A DNA stretch of 64,000 nt from Deltaproteobacteria bacterium RBG_13_43_22 (GCA_001797675.1 MGQB01000031.1:62001-126000), one strand, 5' to 3'. Positions 24,032 through 33,162 are shown, numbered from the stretch's first letter. The notes: generated from the sequence alone by a model not told the origin. Numbers and translations are program-made.

Positions 24032-26920
24032 ATGTCGAAGCTCAACTTTCCTATCATCGGGCTGGGGGCCTCGGCCGGGGGGTTGGAGGCCTATGAGAAT
24101 TTTTTTCGTCACCTGGAGCCGGACAGCGGTATGGCTTTCATCCTGGTTTCCCATCTCGATCCGGGGCATGAAAGTATGCTGACCGAGATCCTGCAAAGGA
24201 CCACCACCATGACGGTCATGGAAGCCCGGGACCAGATAATTGTTGCGCCCAACCGGGTTTATGTGATTCCCCCCAACCGGGAATTGGCCATCTTTCACGG
24301 GACCATCCAGCTTACGGTCCCGGAATTGCATCGGGGCCAGCGGATGCCGATAGATTTTTTTCTGCGCTCTCTGGCCGAGGATCAGGGGGAAAGGGCCATC
24401 GGGGTGATTCTCTCCGGAAGCGGGTCCGACGGGACCCTGGGTCTGCGGGCCATTATCGGGGCCGGGGGAGTAACCTTCGTACAAGATCCGACTACCGCTA
24501 AATATGACGGCATGCCCACCAGTGCCATCCAGGCCGGCCTGGCCACCTATATCCTCCCGGTGGAAAAGATACCGGAACAATTGGTTCTCTACAAAAAGGC
24601 CTTTTTTGAAAAAAAGATAAAACCGGCCGTCCCGGTTCCTCCCCCTACCAGTGCGCTTAACAAGATCATGATGCTCTTAAGGTCCAGAACCGGCCATGAT
24701 TTTTCCTTCTACAAGCAGACCACCATCCGACGCAGGATCGAACGACGGATGACCGTCAACACCATTGAAGACACGGACACCTATGCCCGTTTTCTGAAGG
24801 AGAACACCCAGGAGGTGCATCTCCTGTTCAAGGAGCTTCTGGTCAACGTCACCAGCTTTTTCCGGGATACGGAGGCCTTTGAAGTACTGAAGAAGGAAAT
24901 CCTGCCTCAACTGTTTAAGCAAAAACCGGACAATTACAGCTTTAGAATCTGGGTGGCCGGATGCGCCACCGGTGAGGAGGCCTATTCCATTGCCATCCTC
25001 TTCCGGGAGTTTATGGATGAAACCAAACAGGAGTACAAGGTCCAGATATACAGTACGGATATTGACGAGGATTCGATCGCGGCCGCCCGTTCCGGTATCT
25101 ACCCGGCCAATATCGGGATCGATGTCTCTCCGGAGAGGCTGAGACGGTTTTTCAGCAAGGAAGAGGCCGGCTTTCGCATCAAAAAAGAGATCCGGGAAAT
25201 GGTCATCTTTGCCACCCAGAATGTGATCAAGGACCCGCCTTTCACCCGACTGGATCTCCTTAGCTGCCGGAATCTGCTTATCTACCTTGAACCGGAACTC
25301 CAAAGCCGGCTTTTCCCGGCCTTTCATTATGCCTTGAAACCCGGTGGGGTCCTTTTCCTCAGTTCCTCGGAAAGCATCGGGAGTTTTACCGACCTCTTTG
25401 GACCCATCAACAAAAAGTGGAAGCTCTTTCAGGCCAGGGAATCCCTGGTTGCGCCTCGTGAGGGTTTAGCCGCAGAGGGGTTGACCTGGAGAGAGGACCC
25501 AGTTCGGAAGGAATCGGATGAACCGATAAAAAAGGCCAGGGAGCTCAATTTGTTGGAACTCACCAAACAAGTATTGCTCCAGACCTATGCGCCCCCCTCG
25601 GTGGTTACCGACCAGGAAGGAAATATCCTCTTCGTTCATGGGGATACCGGCAAATACCTGCGTCCGGCCCCGGGTCAGGCCAGCCTGAATGTGATCGAAA
25701 TGGCCCGCGAAGGTCTCCAAATGGAACTGCGCACAGGCATCCACAATGCGGTTAAGCAGAATACATCAGTGGTCTGCAAAGATCTCCTGGTCAAGACCAA
25801 TGGAGATAAACAGGGGATTACCCTGACCATAAGGCCCCTGACCAGCCCGGAGACCACCCAGGGATTATTGCTGGTCTGCTTCCAGGAGGAAGGACCCCCG
25901 GTCCAGGGCAAGCCGGCCAAAGCCGGCCGCCCGGCCAGGAAAGGGGAGTCCAGCCGCATCCTGGAACTGGAACAGGAACTTCTGTACACCAAAGAAAATC
26001 TTCAGGCCACCATCGAGGAATTCCAAGCCGCCAATGAAGAACTCAAGTCCACCAATGAAGAACTCCAGTCCACTAACGAGGAGTTGCAGTCCACCAACGA
26101 GGAACTGGAGACCTCCAAGGAAGAGCTCCAGTCGGTCAATGAAGAAATCCTGACCGTCAATGCCGAATTTCAGGCCAAAATAGAACAACTGGCCGGGATG
26201 CAGAACGACATGAAGAACCTCATCGACAATACCCATATCGGGACCATCTTTCTGGATGAAAACCTGACCATAAAACGGTTTACCCAGGAGGCGGCCCAGG
26301 TTTTTCGTCTGGTGGGGACGGACATCGGCCGGCCCTTGGGGGACATCAAATCCAATCTTGAGAGGGAGGAACTGGAGGAGGAAGCCCGGGCCGTACTCGA
26401 TTCTCTGGTACCCCGGGAATTGGAGATCAAGACCACCGGCGGGGAATGGTTCCTGGTCCGTATTATGCCCTACCGGACTGTGGAGAATGTCATCCAGGGT
26501 GTGGTGCTGACTTTTAACGACATCACCGGACTCAAAATAATCGAAGCCGAGATCCTGCAGGCCCGAAACTTCGCTCAAAGTATCGTGGAGACGATCCGGG
26601 AGCCCTTGATCATTCTGGACAGCGATTTTAGGGTGGTCTCCGCCGGCCGTTCTTTTTATCAAACCTTTCAAGTCAATAATGAGGATACCGTGGGACGACG
26701 TTTATTTGACCTGGGTAACCGGCAGTGGGATATTCCCCGCCTGAAGGAATTGCTCGAAAATATTTTGCCGAAAGATTCAAGCTTTGAGGGAATGGAAGTG
26801 GAGCACGACTTTGTTAACTTAGGACACCGGAGAATACTTTTGAACGCCCGGCAGATCCCCGGGAAAGAGGGCCAAGCCTCGTTGATCCTCCTGGCCATGG
26901 AAGACATTACCGGGAAATAA
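24032..26920 (+). CDS. CheB-CheR fusion with coiled coil and PAS domains
   Basis: A 962-residue protein joining a chemoreceptor methylesterase (about 8-190; Ser in GLGASAGG, His in VSHLDPGHES, Asp in GSGSDGT) with a CheR methyltransferase (about 208-485; NVTSFFRD, VAGCATGEEAYS, DLLSCRNLLIYL). A long NEELQSTNEEL coiled coil (about 650-720) and two PAS domains follow. No kinase domain is fused. The usual start is the ATG at 24032, preceded by AAGGAG; the frame is open to 23900 but that part looks non-coding. Such fusions often act in c-di-GMP or stress signalling more than in classical taxis. Confidence 0.92.
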   Translation: MSKLNFPIIGLGASAGGLEAYENFFRHLEPDSGMAFILVSHLDPGHESMLTEILQRTTTMTVMEARDQIIVAPNRVYVIPPNRELAIFHGTIQLTVPELHRGQRMPIDFFLRSLAEDQGERAIGVILSGSGSDGTLGLRAIIGAGGVTFVQDPTTAKYDGMPTSAIQAGLATYILPVEKIPEQLVLYKKAFFEKKIKPAVPVPPPTSALNKIMMLLRSRTGHDFSFYKQTTIRRRIERRMTVNTIEDTDTYARFLKENTQEVHLLFKELLVNVTSFFRDTEAFEVLKKEILPQLFKQKPDNYSFRIWVAGCATGEEAYSIAILFREFMDETKQEYKVQIYSTDIDEDSIAAARSGIYPANIGIDVSPERLRRFFSKEEAGFRIKKEIREMVIFATQNVIKDPPFTRLDLLSCRNLLIYLEPELQSRLFPAFHYALKPGGVLFLSSSESIGSFTDLFGPINKKWKLFQARESLVAPREGLAAEGLTWREDPVRKESDEPIKKARELNLLELTKQVLLQTYAPPSVVTDQEGNILFVHGDTGKYLRPAPGQASLNVIEMAREGLQMELRTGIHNAVKQNTSVVCKDLLVKTNGDKQGITLTIRPLTSPETTQGLLLVCFQEEGPPVQGKPAKAGRPARKGESSRILELEQELLYTKENLQATIEEFQAANEELKSTNEELQSTNEELQSTNEELETSKEELQSVNEEILTVNAEFQAKIEQLAGMQNDMKNLIDNTHIGTIFLDENLTIKRFTQEAAQVFRLVGTDIGRPLGDIKSNLEREELEEEARAVLDSLVPRELEIKTTGGEWFLVRIMPYRTVENVIQGVVLTFNDITGLKIIEAEILQARNFAQSIVETIREPLIILDSDFRVVSAGRSFYQTFQVNNEDTVGRRLFDLGNRQWDIPRLKELLENILPKDSSFEGMEVEHDFVNLGHRRILLNARQIPGKEGQASLILLAMEDITGK

Positions 26921-26922
26921 AT

Positions 26923-27003
26923 GCGAGTTACGGGTTACGAGTTGAGGAAAGTCCCATTTATCGCCTGCGATCGGCAGGAGCGTTCGGCGTTCGGCGCAAA
27001 AAG
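26923..27003. repeat. Left arms of S23 element 2 (nested GCGGGTT and TTCGGCG types)
   Basis: The outer arm at 26923-26947 (GAGTTACGGGTTACGAGTTG) is followed by an inner arm at 26961-26996. The inner arm is the reverse complement of 27485-27520 with one mismatch in 36 bases. The outer arm matches right-hand units at about 27597-27620. Confidence 0.88.
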
Positions 27004-27028
27004 GAATAAATCAATAGTAGAATAACTA

Positions 27029-27152
27029 TTTGAACAGGAATAGCGAGCGCATTCCCCGCAGCTTGCTGCGTGGGTTAGCGAGCGAACTACAACAAATAAA
27101 CCCTTTCCTTGCCTGGAAGATTCCCTGCACCTTGGTGCAGGGAGCTTCAATT
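27029..27152. repeat. 124 bp perfect repeat, copy 1
   Basis: Identical over 124 bases to 33011-33134. It contains dyads CCCCGCAGCTTGCTGCGTGGG and CCCTGCACCTTGGTGCAGGG, and paired AGCGAGCG boxes. Copy 1 ends exactly where the conserved S23 protein sequence begins; copy 2 ends 28 bp before a response-regulator start. Confidence 0.92.
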
Positions 27153-27537
27153 TGAAAAGTTAAGAGTTTATCAGAAAGCGTTAGAGTTCATAGATAAAGT
27201 TTATATAATCACCAAACTGTTTCCCAAAGAAGAAAGGTTTGGTCTTTTAGATCAATTTCGAAGAGCCTCGGTGTCTATTGCCCTAAATATTGCGGAAGGC
27301 AGTGGCGGTACTAAAACAGAATTTAGACATTTTCTGATAATTGCGAGACGTTCGGTTAGAGAATGTGTGGCTGTTGTTGAGGTTTCGTTTCGACAACATT
27401 ATCTTGCCTCTGAAATGAAAAGAGATTTGAGGTCTGATTGTGGTGATTTGTCTCGAATGATTACCGGATTGTTGAAATCCATATCGCCGAACGACGAACG
27501 CTCCTGCCGATCGCAGGCGACGAACGGAACTCAGTAA
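27109..27537 (+). CDS. S23/IVP-type four-helix-bundle protein fused in frame to repeat sequence at both ends
   Basis: The family core (FEKLRVYQKALEFIDKVY, FRRASVSIALNIAEGSGG, FRHFLIIARRSVRECVAV) spans roughly residues 15-125. There is no ATG at the conserved start. The only in-frame start is a TTG at 27109 inside the 124 bp repeat. The C-terminal residues (from about SPNDERSC) are encoded by the right inverted arm. Proteins of this family form pentameric or tetrameric bundles, and the relative Avd binds nucleic acid and a reverse transcriptase; the function of this group is unknown. It may be expressed poorly or be a captured copy. Confidence 0.8.
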   Translation: MPGRFPAPWCRELQFEKLRVYQKALEFIDKVYIITKLFPKEERFGLLDQFRRASVSIALNIAEGSGGTKTEFRHFLIIARRSVRECVAVVEVSFRQHYLASEMKRDLRSDCGDLSRMITGLLKSISPNDERSCRSQATNGTQ

Positions 27538-27625
27538 ATTCTGAATCCACAACAGGAAATAGGAAAGCGTAACTGGAAAAGGATTTTGCATTCCGAAATC
27601 GGCAACCCGCAACCCGAATTGGGTG
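27485..27625. repeat. Right arms of S23 element 2
   Basis: The inner arm at 27485-27520 pairs with 26961-26996 (35 of 36 bases). A GCAACCCGCAACCCG outer arm at about 27600-27620 pairs with the GCGGGTT-type arm at 26923. The mirrored order (outer-inner-gene-inner-outer) is exact. Confidence 0.88.
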
Positions 27626-27629
27626 ATTA

Positions 27630-28727
27630 ATGAAAAAAAATAGCAAACAAAAAGGCAAAAACCCCGTTGACCCTCATCTGAGAGATGCTGCTGAAAAGAG
27701 TTTTGCCCGGTCCCCCGGTTTATCCCCTGAGATGAAAGGAAAGAACCCAGAGGAACTTCTCCATGAACTCCAGGTGCACCAGATTGAACTGGAGATGCAA
27801 AATGAGGAACTCCGAAGGATCCAGCTGGCCCTGGAGGAGTCCAGGGACAAGTACCTGGATCTCTATGATTTTGCCCCCGTGGGGTACTTTACCTTTACCC
27901 CGGAAGCCCTGGTCAAAGAGGTCAACCTTACCGGGGCAATGCTACTAGGGGTGCCCCGCCAAAAACTGATCAACGCCCGGTTTCGAAGAATGGTAGAGAC
28001 CAAGGACCAGGAACGCTGGGACCAGTATTTCCAGAGTGTATTAAATCAGAGCGAGGGGCAGAGTTGTGATCTGGCGATCAAAAGAGCGGATGGCTACACC
28101 TTCCAGGCCCAACTGGACAGTGTCCGGCAGGAAGCGGAGGTCGGAATCCCTTTGATCCGCACAGTCATGAGCGACATCAGCGACAGCAAACGGATGCAGG
28201 AAGCCTTGCGGGAAAGTGAACAACGTTTTCGCGAACTGAGTATGACCGATGACCTCACCCAACTGTTCAACCAGAGGCATTTTTATCAACAATTGCAGCA
28301 GGAAATCGAACGGACCAACCGCTATAAACGCCAATTGGCCATGTTGTTACTGGACCTGGACGATTTCAAACAATTCAATGATACCTATGGGCATTTGGAG
28401 GGGGACAAGGTTTTGATAAAGGTGGCCAATATCATCCGGGAATGCATCCGCCGGACTGATTCGGCCTTTCGCTTCGGCGGGGAGGAATTCGTTGTCATCA
28501 TGCCGGAAACCTCGGCCAAACGAGCCCTGATTCTGGCCGAACGAATTCGAAACGAGATTCAGAAGACGCCCTTTAATCCGGATTCCAAGGCCGGGTTCCA
28601 AGTGACCTGCAGTATCGGCCTCTCCCAGTATCAAAGCCTGGAAGATTCCCAAGCCTTTATCAAACGGGTTGATCTGAATATGTATCAGGCCAAGGCCAGA
28701 GGCAAGAATCAATGTTTTTTTTCATAG
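27630..28727 (+). CDS. Soluble PAS-GGDEF diguanylate cyclase
   Basis: 365 residues. The N-terminal helix (HELQVHQIELEMQNEELR) leads into a PAS domain (about 70-185) beginning FAPVGYFTFTPEALVKEVNL, then GGDEF (about 200-365) with intact GGEEF at 283-287 and the I-site RRTD five residues earlier. Helix and PAS are almost the same as in the genes at 28908 and 33558, which carry different output domains. The start codon lies 5 bp after a repeat arm, with no clear ribosome-binding site other than GGGTGAT. Confidence 0.9.
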   Translation: MKKNSKQKGKNPVDPHLRDAAEKSFARSPGLSPEMKGKNPEELLHELQVHQIELEMQNEELRRIQLALEESRDKYLDLYDFAPVGYFTFTPEALVKEVNLTGAMLLGVPRQKLINARFRRMVETKDQERWDQYFQSVLNQSEGQSCDLAIKRADGYTFQAQLDSVRQEAEVGIPLIRTVMSDISDSKRMQEALRESEQRFRELSMTDDLTQLFNQRHFYQQLQQEIERTNRYKRQLAMLLLDLDDFKQFNDTYGHLEGDKVLIKVANIIRECIRRTDSAFRFGGEEFVVIMPETSAKRALILAERIRNEIQKTPFNPDSKAGFQVTCSIGLSQYQSLEDSQAFIKRVDLNMYQAKARGKNQCFFS

Positions 28728-28782
28728 AATGATGAAAATAAAATATAACCTGAAGCCTAACCAAACTTTTTTGAAAAAGGGA

Positions 28783-28880
28783 TTGAGTAATTGAATTTAA
28801 AATTGAGGAATTGAGGAATTGAGGAATTGAGGGTTCTTAATTCCCCTATTTTTTAATTCCTAAATTCCTAAATTCGGGTA
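28783..28880. repeat. GGAATTGA-type inverted repeat element
   Basis: The left arm (about 28783-28832) has AATTGAGG units. The right arm (about 28838-28876) has TTAATTCC/TAAATTCC units. An outer ATCCAGCATCCAG end follows. It occupies the space between the PAS-GGDEF gene and the kinase. Confidence 0.8.
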
Positions 28881-28907
28881 TCCAGCATCCAGAAAGTAAG
28901 GAGACCC

Positions 28908-31295
28908 TTGAAAAAGAAAAAAAGCCAAATTGAAAACGAAGATCTCGATGGCCAATTGAGAGAGAAAGCATTAGAAATGCTCGCCCAATTCCCCGTTGTT
29001 CCAGGCGAGATGCCGGGGAAGACCCCCGAAGAAGTTATCCACGAACTCCAGGTGCACCAGATTGAGCTGGAGATGCAAAATGAGGAACTCCGAAATACCC
29101 AGCTCGCCCTGGAAGAATCCAGGCAAAGGTATTCGGACCTCTATCATTTTGCCCCGGTGGGTTACTTTACCATTACCCCGGAAGCCCTGATCAAAGAGGT
29201 AAACCTTGCCGGCTCAGCCCTCCTGGGGGTAACCCGTCAAAAACTGATCAACGCCCGGTTTCGAAGAATAGTAACAGCCAAAGACCAGAACCTATGGGAT
29301 CAGCATTTCCTGAGTGTGTTACAGGAGGAAAAAAAACAGACCTGTGAACTGATGCTCAAGAGGCAGGATGGTTCCACTTTTTATGCCGGTTTGGAAAGTA
29401 TCCGGATGGAAGTAAGCCGGGGAGCATTTCTGGTCCATACAACGGTAACCGACATCACCGAACGCAAACACATGGAAGAGGTTGTACGGCAATCGGAAGC
29501 AAGATATCGAACCGCCGTAATCGAAGAGATTGAAGAAGGCTACTATGAGGTGGATTTGGCCGGTAATTTCACCTTTGTCAACAATTCCATGATCCGGCAG
29601 CTTCAATATTCCCGTGAAGAATTGATCGGGATGAACTACCGGACCTATATACCCCCGGAGGAGGTGGAAGGGGTCTATAAAACCTTTAACCGGGTCTTTC
29701 GGACAGGGGAGATCATCAAAAGGTATCCGGTTACTAATATCCGAAAAGATGGAACGGCGATCATTATGGAAGACTCTATATCCTGCCTGCGGGACCGGGA
29801 AGGCCGGGTTGTCGGATTTCGGGGAATCTGTCGTGATATCACCGAACGCAAACAGGCCGAAGAGGCGCTGCGCAGCAGCGAGGACCGCTATCGAGATCTG
29901 GTGGAGAAAAGCCAAGACCTGATTTGCACCCACGACCTGGAAGGAAACCTGCTCTCCCTGAATGAGGCGCCGGTTAAAGCATTGGGGTACTCGCGTGAAT
30001 CGCTGTTGCACACGAAAATGAGCGATCTTCTTGCCCCTGAGCTGCGTGACCTGTGGAGAGCCTATCTGAAAGAAATACAAGAGAAAGGCCGGGCCAGCGG
30101 CATTCTCCGGTTACAAACCGCCGCCGGCGAAACCCGCTTCTGGGAATATAACAATACCCTGCGGACCGAAGGCGTAAGTGTTCCCCTTGTGCGCGGTATG
30201 GCCCATGATGTCACCGAGCGCAGACTGGCGGAGAAGAAGCTCAAGGAGAGCGAAAAACTTTATCGTTCCTTGTTCAAGAACATGCTGAACGGATTCGCCT
30301 ATTGTCGCATGTTGTTTGAAGACGGAAAACCGCAGGACTTCATCTACCTCGCCGTCAATGATGCCTTTGAGTCCCTGACCGGGCTGAAGAACGTTGTCGG
30401 CAGGAAGGTCACCGAGGTTATTCCAACCTTCCGAGAGGCTAACCAACGGCTTTTAGAGATCTACGGCCGGGTTGCCATGACCAGCCAGCCTAAACGTTTC
30501 GAGATGTTCGTCGACGCTTTGCAGAAGTGGTTCTCAGTTTCAGCGTATAGTCCGGCGCAAGAACATTTTGTGGCGGTGTTCGATGTGATCAACGAGCGCA
30601 AAGAGGCCGAACAGAAATTACTGAAATATCAAAAACAGTTGCAGTCTCTGGCCATTAGATTGTCCGAGGTTGAGGAAATGGAACGGAAAGAGATCGCCCG
30701 GACACTTCACGATCTGGTTGGGCAGAACCTGACGGCCTTGAATTTAAACCTGACCATCATTTTTGGAATGATGCCGGAAGATCAAAATCCCCTCCGGATC
30801 TCCCGACTGGAAGATTCCCAGAAATTATTGGAAGAGACAACCCAGCATATCCGGGATGTCATATCTGAATTACGTCCTTCCGTACTGGATGATTTTGGTG
30901 TACTCGCTGCCCTTCGCTGGTATGGGCGGCGATTCAATGGAATGACCGGCATCCAAACGAAGGTGGAAGGGAAAAAAATACCTTCCCGGTTACCCCCCCT
31001 TTTGGAGACTATTATCTTCCGGATTGCTCAAGAGGCACTGACCAATGTGCTTAAACATGCCTCAGCCGGGAGGGTTGACCTCCGGCTGGAAAAAGTTAAG
31101 GACCGGATGCAACTGACGATAACCGATGACGGCCGGGGTTTTAATTTTAAGGGGGTTGATTTTGGAGGTGAAAAGAGGGGATGGGGTCTGGCTATGATGA
31201 GGGAGCGGGCTATTGCCCTGGGGGGTGATCTCCAGATATACTCCGAACCGGGAAAAGGGACCCGGATCATCCTTCAATTGCCGGTGGAATTATAA
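28908..31295 (+). CDS. Multi-PAS histidine kinase, HisKA_3 (NarL type)
   Basis: A 795-residue cytoplasmic kinase. The N-terminal helix and PAS1 (about 45-185) are shared with two neighbours. PAS2 (200-315) is nearly the same as a PAS in the REC-HD-GYP protein at 19697; PAS3 (325-440) and PAS4 (450-560) follow. The HisKA_3 segment has ARTLHDLVGQNLTALNLNL with His601. The ATPase domain has EALTNVLKHASAG, DDGRGF and GWGLAMMRERA. The next gene is a NarL-type regulator, the expected partner. The start is TTG at 28908 after AAGGAGA. Confidence 0.92.
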   Translation: MKKKKSQIENEDLDGQLREKALEMLAQFPVVPGEMPGKTPEEVIHELQVHQIELEMQNEELRNTQLALEESRQRYSDLYHFAPVGYFTITPEALIKEVNLAGSALLGVTRQKLINARFRRIVTAKDQNLWDQHFLSVLQEEKKQTCELMLKRQDGSTFYAGLESIRMEVSRGAFLVHTTVTDITERKHMEEVVRQSEARYRTAVIEEIEEGYYEVDLAGNFTFVNNSMIRQLQYSREELIGMNYRTYIPPEEVEGVYKTFNRVFRTGEIIKRYPVTNIRKDGTAIIMEDSISCLRDREGRVVGFRGICRDITERKQAEEALRSSEDRYRDLVEKSQDLICTHDLEGNLLSLNEAPVKALGYSRESLLHTKMSDLLAPELRDLWRAYLKEIQEKGRASGILRLQTAAGETRFWEYNNTLRTEGVSVPLVRGMAHDVTERRLAEKKLKESEKLYRSLFKNMLNGFAYCRMLFEDGKPQDFIYLAVNDAFESLTGLKNVVGRKVTEVIPTFREANQRLLEIYGRVAMTSQPKRFEMFVDALQKWFSVSAYSPAQEHFVAVFDVINERKEAEQKLLKYQKQLQSLAIRLSEVEEMERKEIARTLHDLVGQNLTALNLNLTIIFGMMPEDQNPLRISRLEDSQKLLEETTQHIRDVISELRPSVLDDFGVLAALRWYGRRFNGMTGIQTKVEGKKIPSRLPPLLETIIFRIAQEALTNVLKHASAGRVDLRLEKVKDRMQLTITDDGRGFNFKGVDFGGEKRGWGLAMMRERAIALGGDLQIYSEPGKGTRIILQLPVEL

Positions 31296-31312
31296 AGCGG
31301 GATTCTGGAGAC

Positions 31313-31452
31313 TTAAATTTAGGAATTCTGGAATTTAGGGATTTAGGAATTGAAGGTACTCAATTCCTTAATTCGTAATCCCTCAATCCTATAATTCCTC
31401 AATTCCTAAATCCCTAAATTCCAGAATCAAGAATCCAGTATCCAGAGTAATC
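31313..31452. repeat. GGAATTGA-type inverted repeat element
   Basis: The left arm runs about 31318-31355 and the right arm about 31360-31425, with GGTACTC at the centre and an ATCCAGTATCCAG outer end. It separates kinase and regulator genes that are expected to be co-expressed. Confidence 0.8.
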
Positions 31453-31464
31453 AAAGGAAAACGC

Positions 31465-32124
31465 ATGGCGGAAAAGATCAGGATTTTACTGGCCGATGAT
31501 CACCAGATTCTGAGAGAAGGGTTGAAGTTTATCCTGGACGCGCAAAAAGACATCATCGTGACCGGGGAAGTCGCCGATGGCCGTCAAGCTGTTCGAGAAG
31601 CCAGGAGAATCAAACCGGATGTATTAATCATGGATATAGCCATGCCGGAGTTAAACGGGATCGAAGCCACCCGGCAAATCATCGAAGAATGCCCATCGGT
31701 AAAGGTGATCATTCTTTCCATGCATTACAGTACGGAGCATATTTATCAGGCCCTTCTGGCCGGGGCCAGGGGATTTGTAATAAAAGATTCTGCCGGCAAA
31801 GAATTGATCCAGGCCATTCGAGCTGTTTATGGGGGTCACCGGTTTCTGAGTGAGAAGGTGGATGAAGTCCTGGTTGAAGATTATTTACTGCGGCGCCATG
31901 AAATTCAGCCTAAAACCCCTCTGGAGAACCTCAGCCCTCGGGAACGGGAGATCCTCCAATTGGTGGCCGAGGGGAAAACCAGTGCCGCCATCGCCGATAT
32001 CCTTTTCATATCCCAGAAGACCGTCGAGACCTACCGCAGCCGGATGATGCAAAAACTGGACCTTAAGGATACGGCCGCTCTGGTCAAATTTGCCATTACC
32101 CATGGATTGACGGGGTTGGATTAA
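31465..32124 (+). CDS. NarL/FixJ-family response regulator
   Basis: A 219-residue transcription factor. Its receiver domain has Asp11-Asp12 and phospho-acceptor Asp57 in LIMDIAMPE. The LuxR-type helix-turn-helix (about 150-215) has LSPREREILQLVAEGKTSAA and SQKTVETYRSRMMQKL. It directly follows a HisKA_3 kinase, the class that phosphorylates NarL-type regulators. AAAGGA precedes the ATG. Confidence 0.94.
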   Translation: MAEKIRILLADDHQILREGLKFILDAQKDIIVTGEVADGRQAVREARRIKPDVLIMDIAMPELNGIEATRQIIEECPSVKVIILSMHYSTEHIYQALLAGARGFVIKDSAGKELIQAIRAVYGGHRFLSEKVDEVLVEDYLLRRHEIQPKTPLENLSPREREILQLVAEGKTSAAIADILFISQKTVETYRSRMMQKLDLKDTAALVKFAITHGLTGLD

Positions 32125-32190
32125 AATATAATTGAGGAATTGAGGAATTGAGAAATTAAGTGCCATCAATTCCTAAATTCCAAAATTATA
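32125..32190. repeat. GGAATTGA-type inverted repeat, left side of S23 element 3
   Basis: A short element with left units AATTGAGG x3 and right units TCAATTCC, TAAATTCC around a GTGCCA centre. It ends 11 bp before the S23 gene. Confidence 0.8.
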
Positions 32191-32200
32191 TGGAGCGATT

Positions 32201-32578
32201 ATGAATTATAAGAGATTTGAGGATCTTCCTTGCTGGCAAAAAGCAAGAGAATTATGCCAAGAGATTTTTGAATTGATTAATCAAGGTAAATTCCAAAGGG
32301 ATTTCAGTTTAAAGGATCAGATTTGGAGAGCCGCGGGATCAATAATGGATAATATTGCTGAAGGTTTTGAAGATGGGTCGCCTCGAGAATTTATAAAATT
32401 CTTAGGTTATGCCCAAAGGTCATGTAGTGAAGTCCAATCCCAGTTGTACCGATCCCAGGATGCGAAATATATTACCCAGGATCAATTTGATCGAATTTAT
32501 CATCTCGCCTCTGAATGTAGAAAACAAATCAAGGGTTTTAGAAAGTACTTGCGAAATTACAATTCAAATGCCAAATAA
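32201..32578 (+). CDS. S23/IVP-type four-helix-bundle protein (intact)
   Basis: 125 residues matching the family from end to end: YKRFEDLPCWQKARELCQEI, SLKDQIWRAAGSIMDNIAEG, FIKFLGYAQRSCSEVQSQLY and ITQDQFDRIYHLASECRKQI. A normal ATG at 32201 is preceded by GGAGCG. It is the only one of the three copies that looks undamaged. It belongs to a different subgroup from the other two (DLPCWQKAREL versus KLRVYQKALEF), so the copies are not recent duplicates. GGAATTGA-type arrays flank it on both sides. Confidence 0.9.
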   Translation: MNYKRFEDLPCWQKARELCQEIFELINQGKFQRDFSLKDQIWRAAGSIMDNIAEGFEDGSPREFIKFLGYAQRSCSEVQSQLYRSQDAKYITQDQFDRIYHLASECRKQIKGFRKYLRNYNSNAK

Positions 32579-33010
32579 AATTTAGGAATTAAGGAATTAA
32601 GGGATTAAGGAATTGATGGTACCTAATTCCCCTACCTTTTAATTCCGCAATTCATAAATCTTAGAATTCAATCCCCCAATTCCGGAATAATTGATCTTGA
32701 TCCCCCAATCCCCCATTTCCTATTCCTGGGTTTTTAGAATTTAATTCCTCAATCCCTAAATCCCTCAATTCCCCAATAATTGAATTAAATCCCTCAATCC
32801 CTCAATTATAACTATTTTTCAAACTTTCCCCACATCATTTTTCAAACTTTCCCCACAGACAGATAGACTTGACCGGAGTAATCTGGTTAGGCTGAAATTC
32901 TAGAATCTAAAAATTAAGGGATTAGGGAATTTAGGGATTCTGGAACTGAAAGTACTTAATTAGATTAAAGAATTAGGAATTTTAATTCCTCAATTCCTTA
33001 ATTCCAGAAT
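32579..33010. repeat. Large compound GGAATTGA-type array, right side of S23 element 3
   Basis: Several successive left- and right-type arms fill this stretch (GGAATTAAGG, TTAATTCCGC, CCCCCAATTCC, CCTCAATCCC and so on). A GATGGTACC-centred hairpin is at about 32582-32665. A direct doublet TTTTTCAAACTTTCCCCACA is at 32813-32860. The 584 bp gap up to the next gene contains this array and the 124 bp repeat, and no gene. Confidence 0.75.
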
Positions 33011-33134
33011 TTTGAACAGGAATAGCGAGCGCATTCCCCGCAGCTTGCTGCGTGGGTTAGCGAGCGAACTACAACAAATAAACCCTTTCCTTGCCTGGAA
33101 GATTCCCTGCACCTTGGTGCAGGGAGCTTCAATT
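33011..33134. repeat. 124 bp perfect repeat, copy 2
   Basis: Identical to 27029-27152. It lies between the GGAATTGA-type array and the receiver gene, with no S23 frame after it. Confidence 0.92.
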
Positions 33135-33162
33135 CGATTCTTCAATTCAAAGGGAAAATTGA

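Noticed and set aside
19285-32578. S23 genes as ribosomal proteins or as Avd of a diversity-generating retroelement
   Set aside because: The name S23 is historical. No reverse transcriptase and no template/variable repeat pair was seen, so a retroelement of that type is not supported here.
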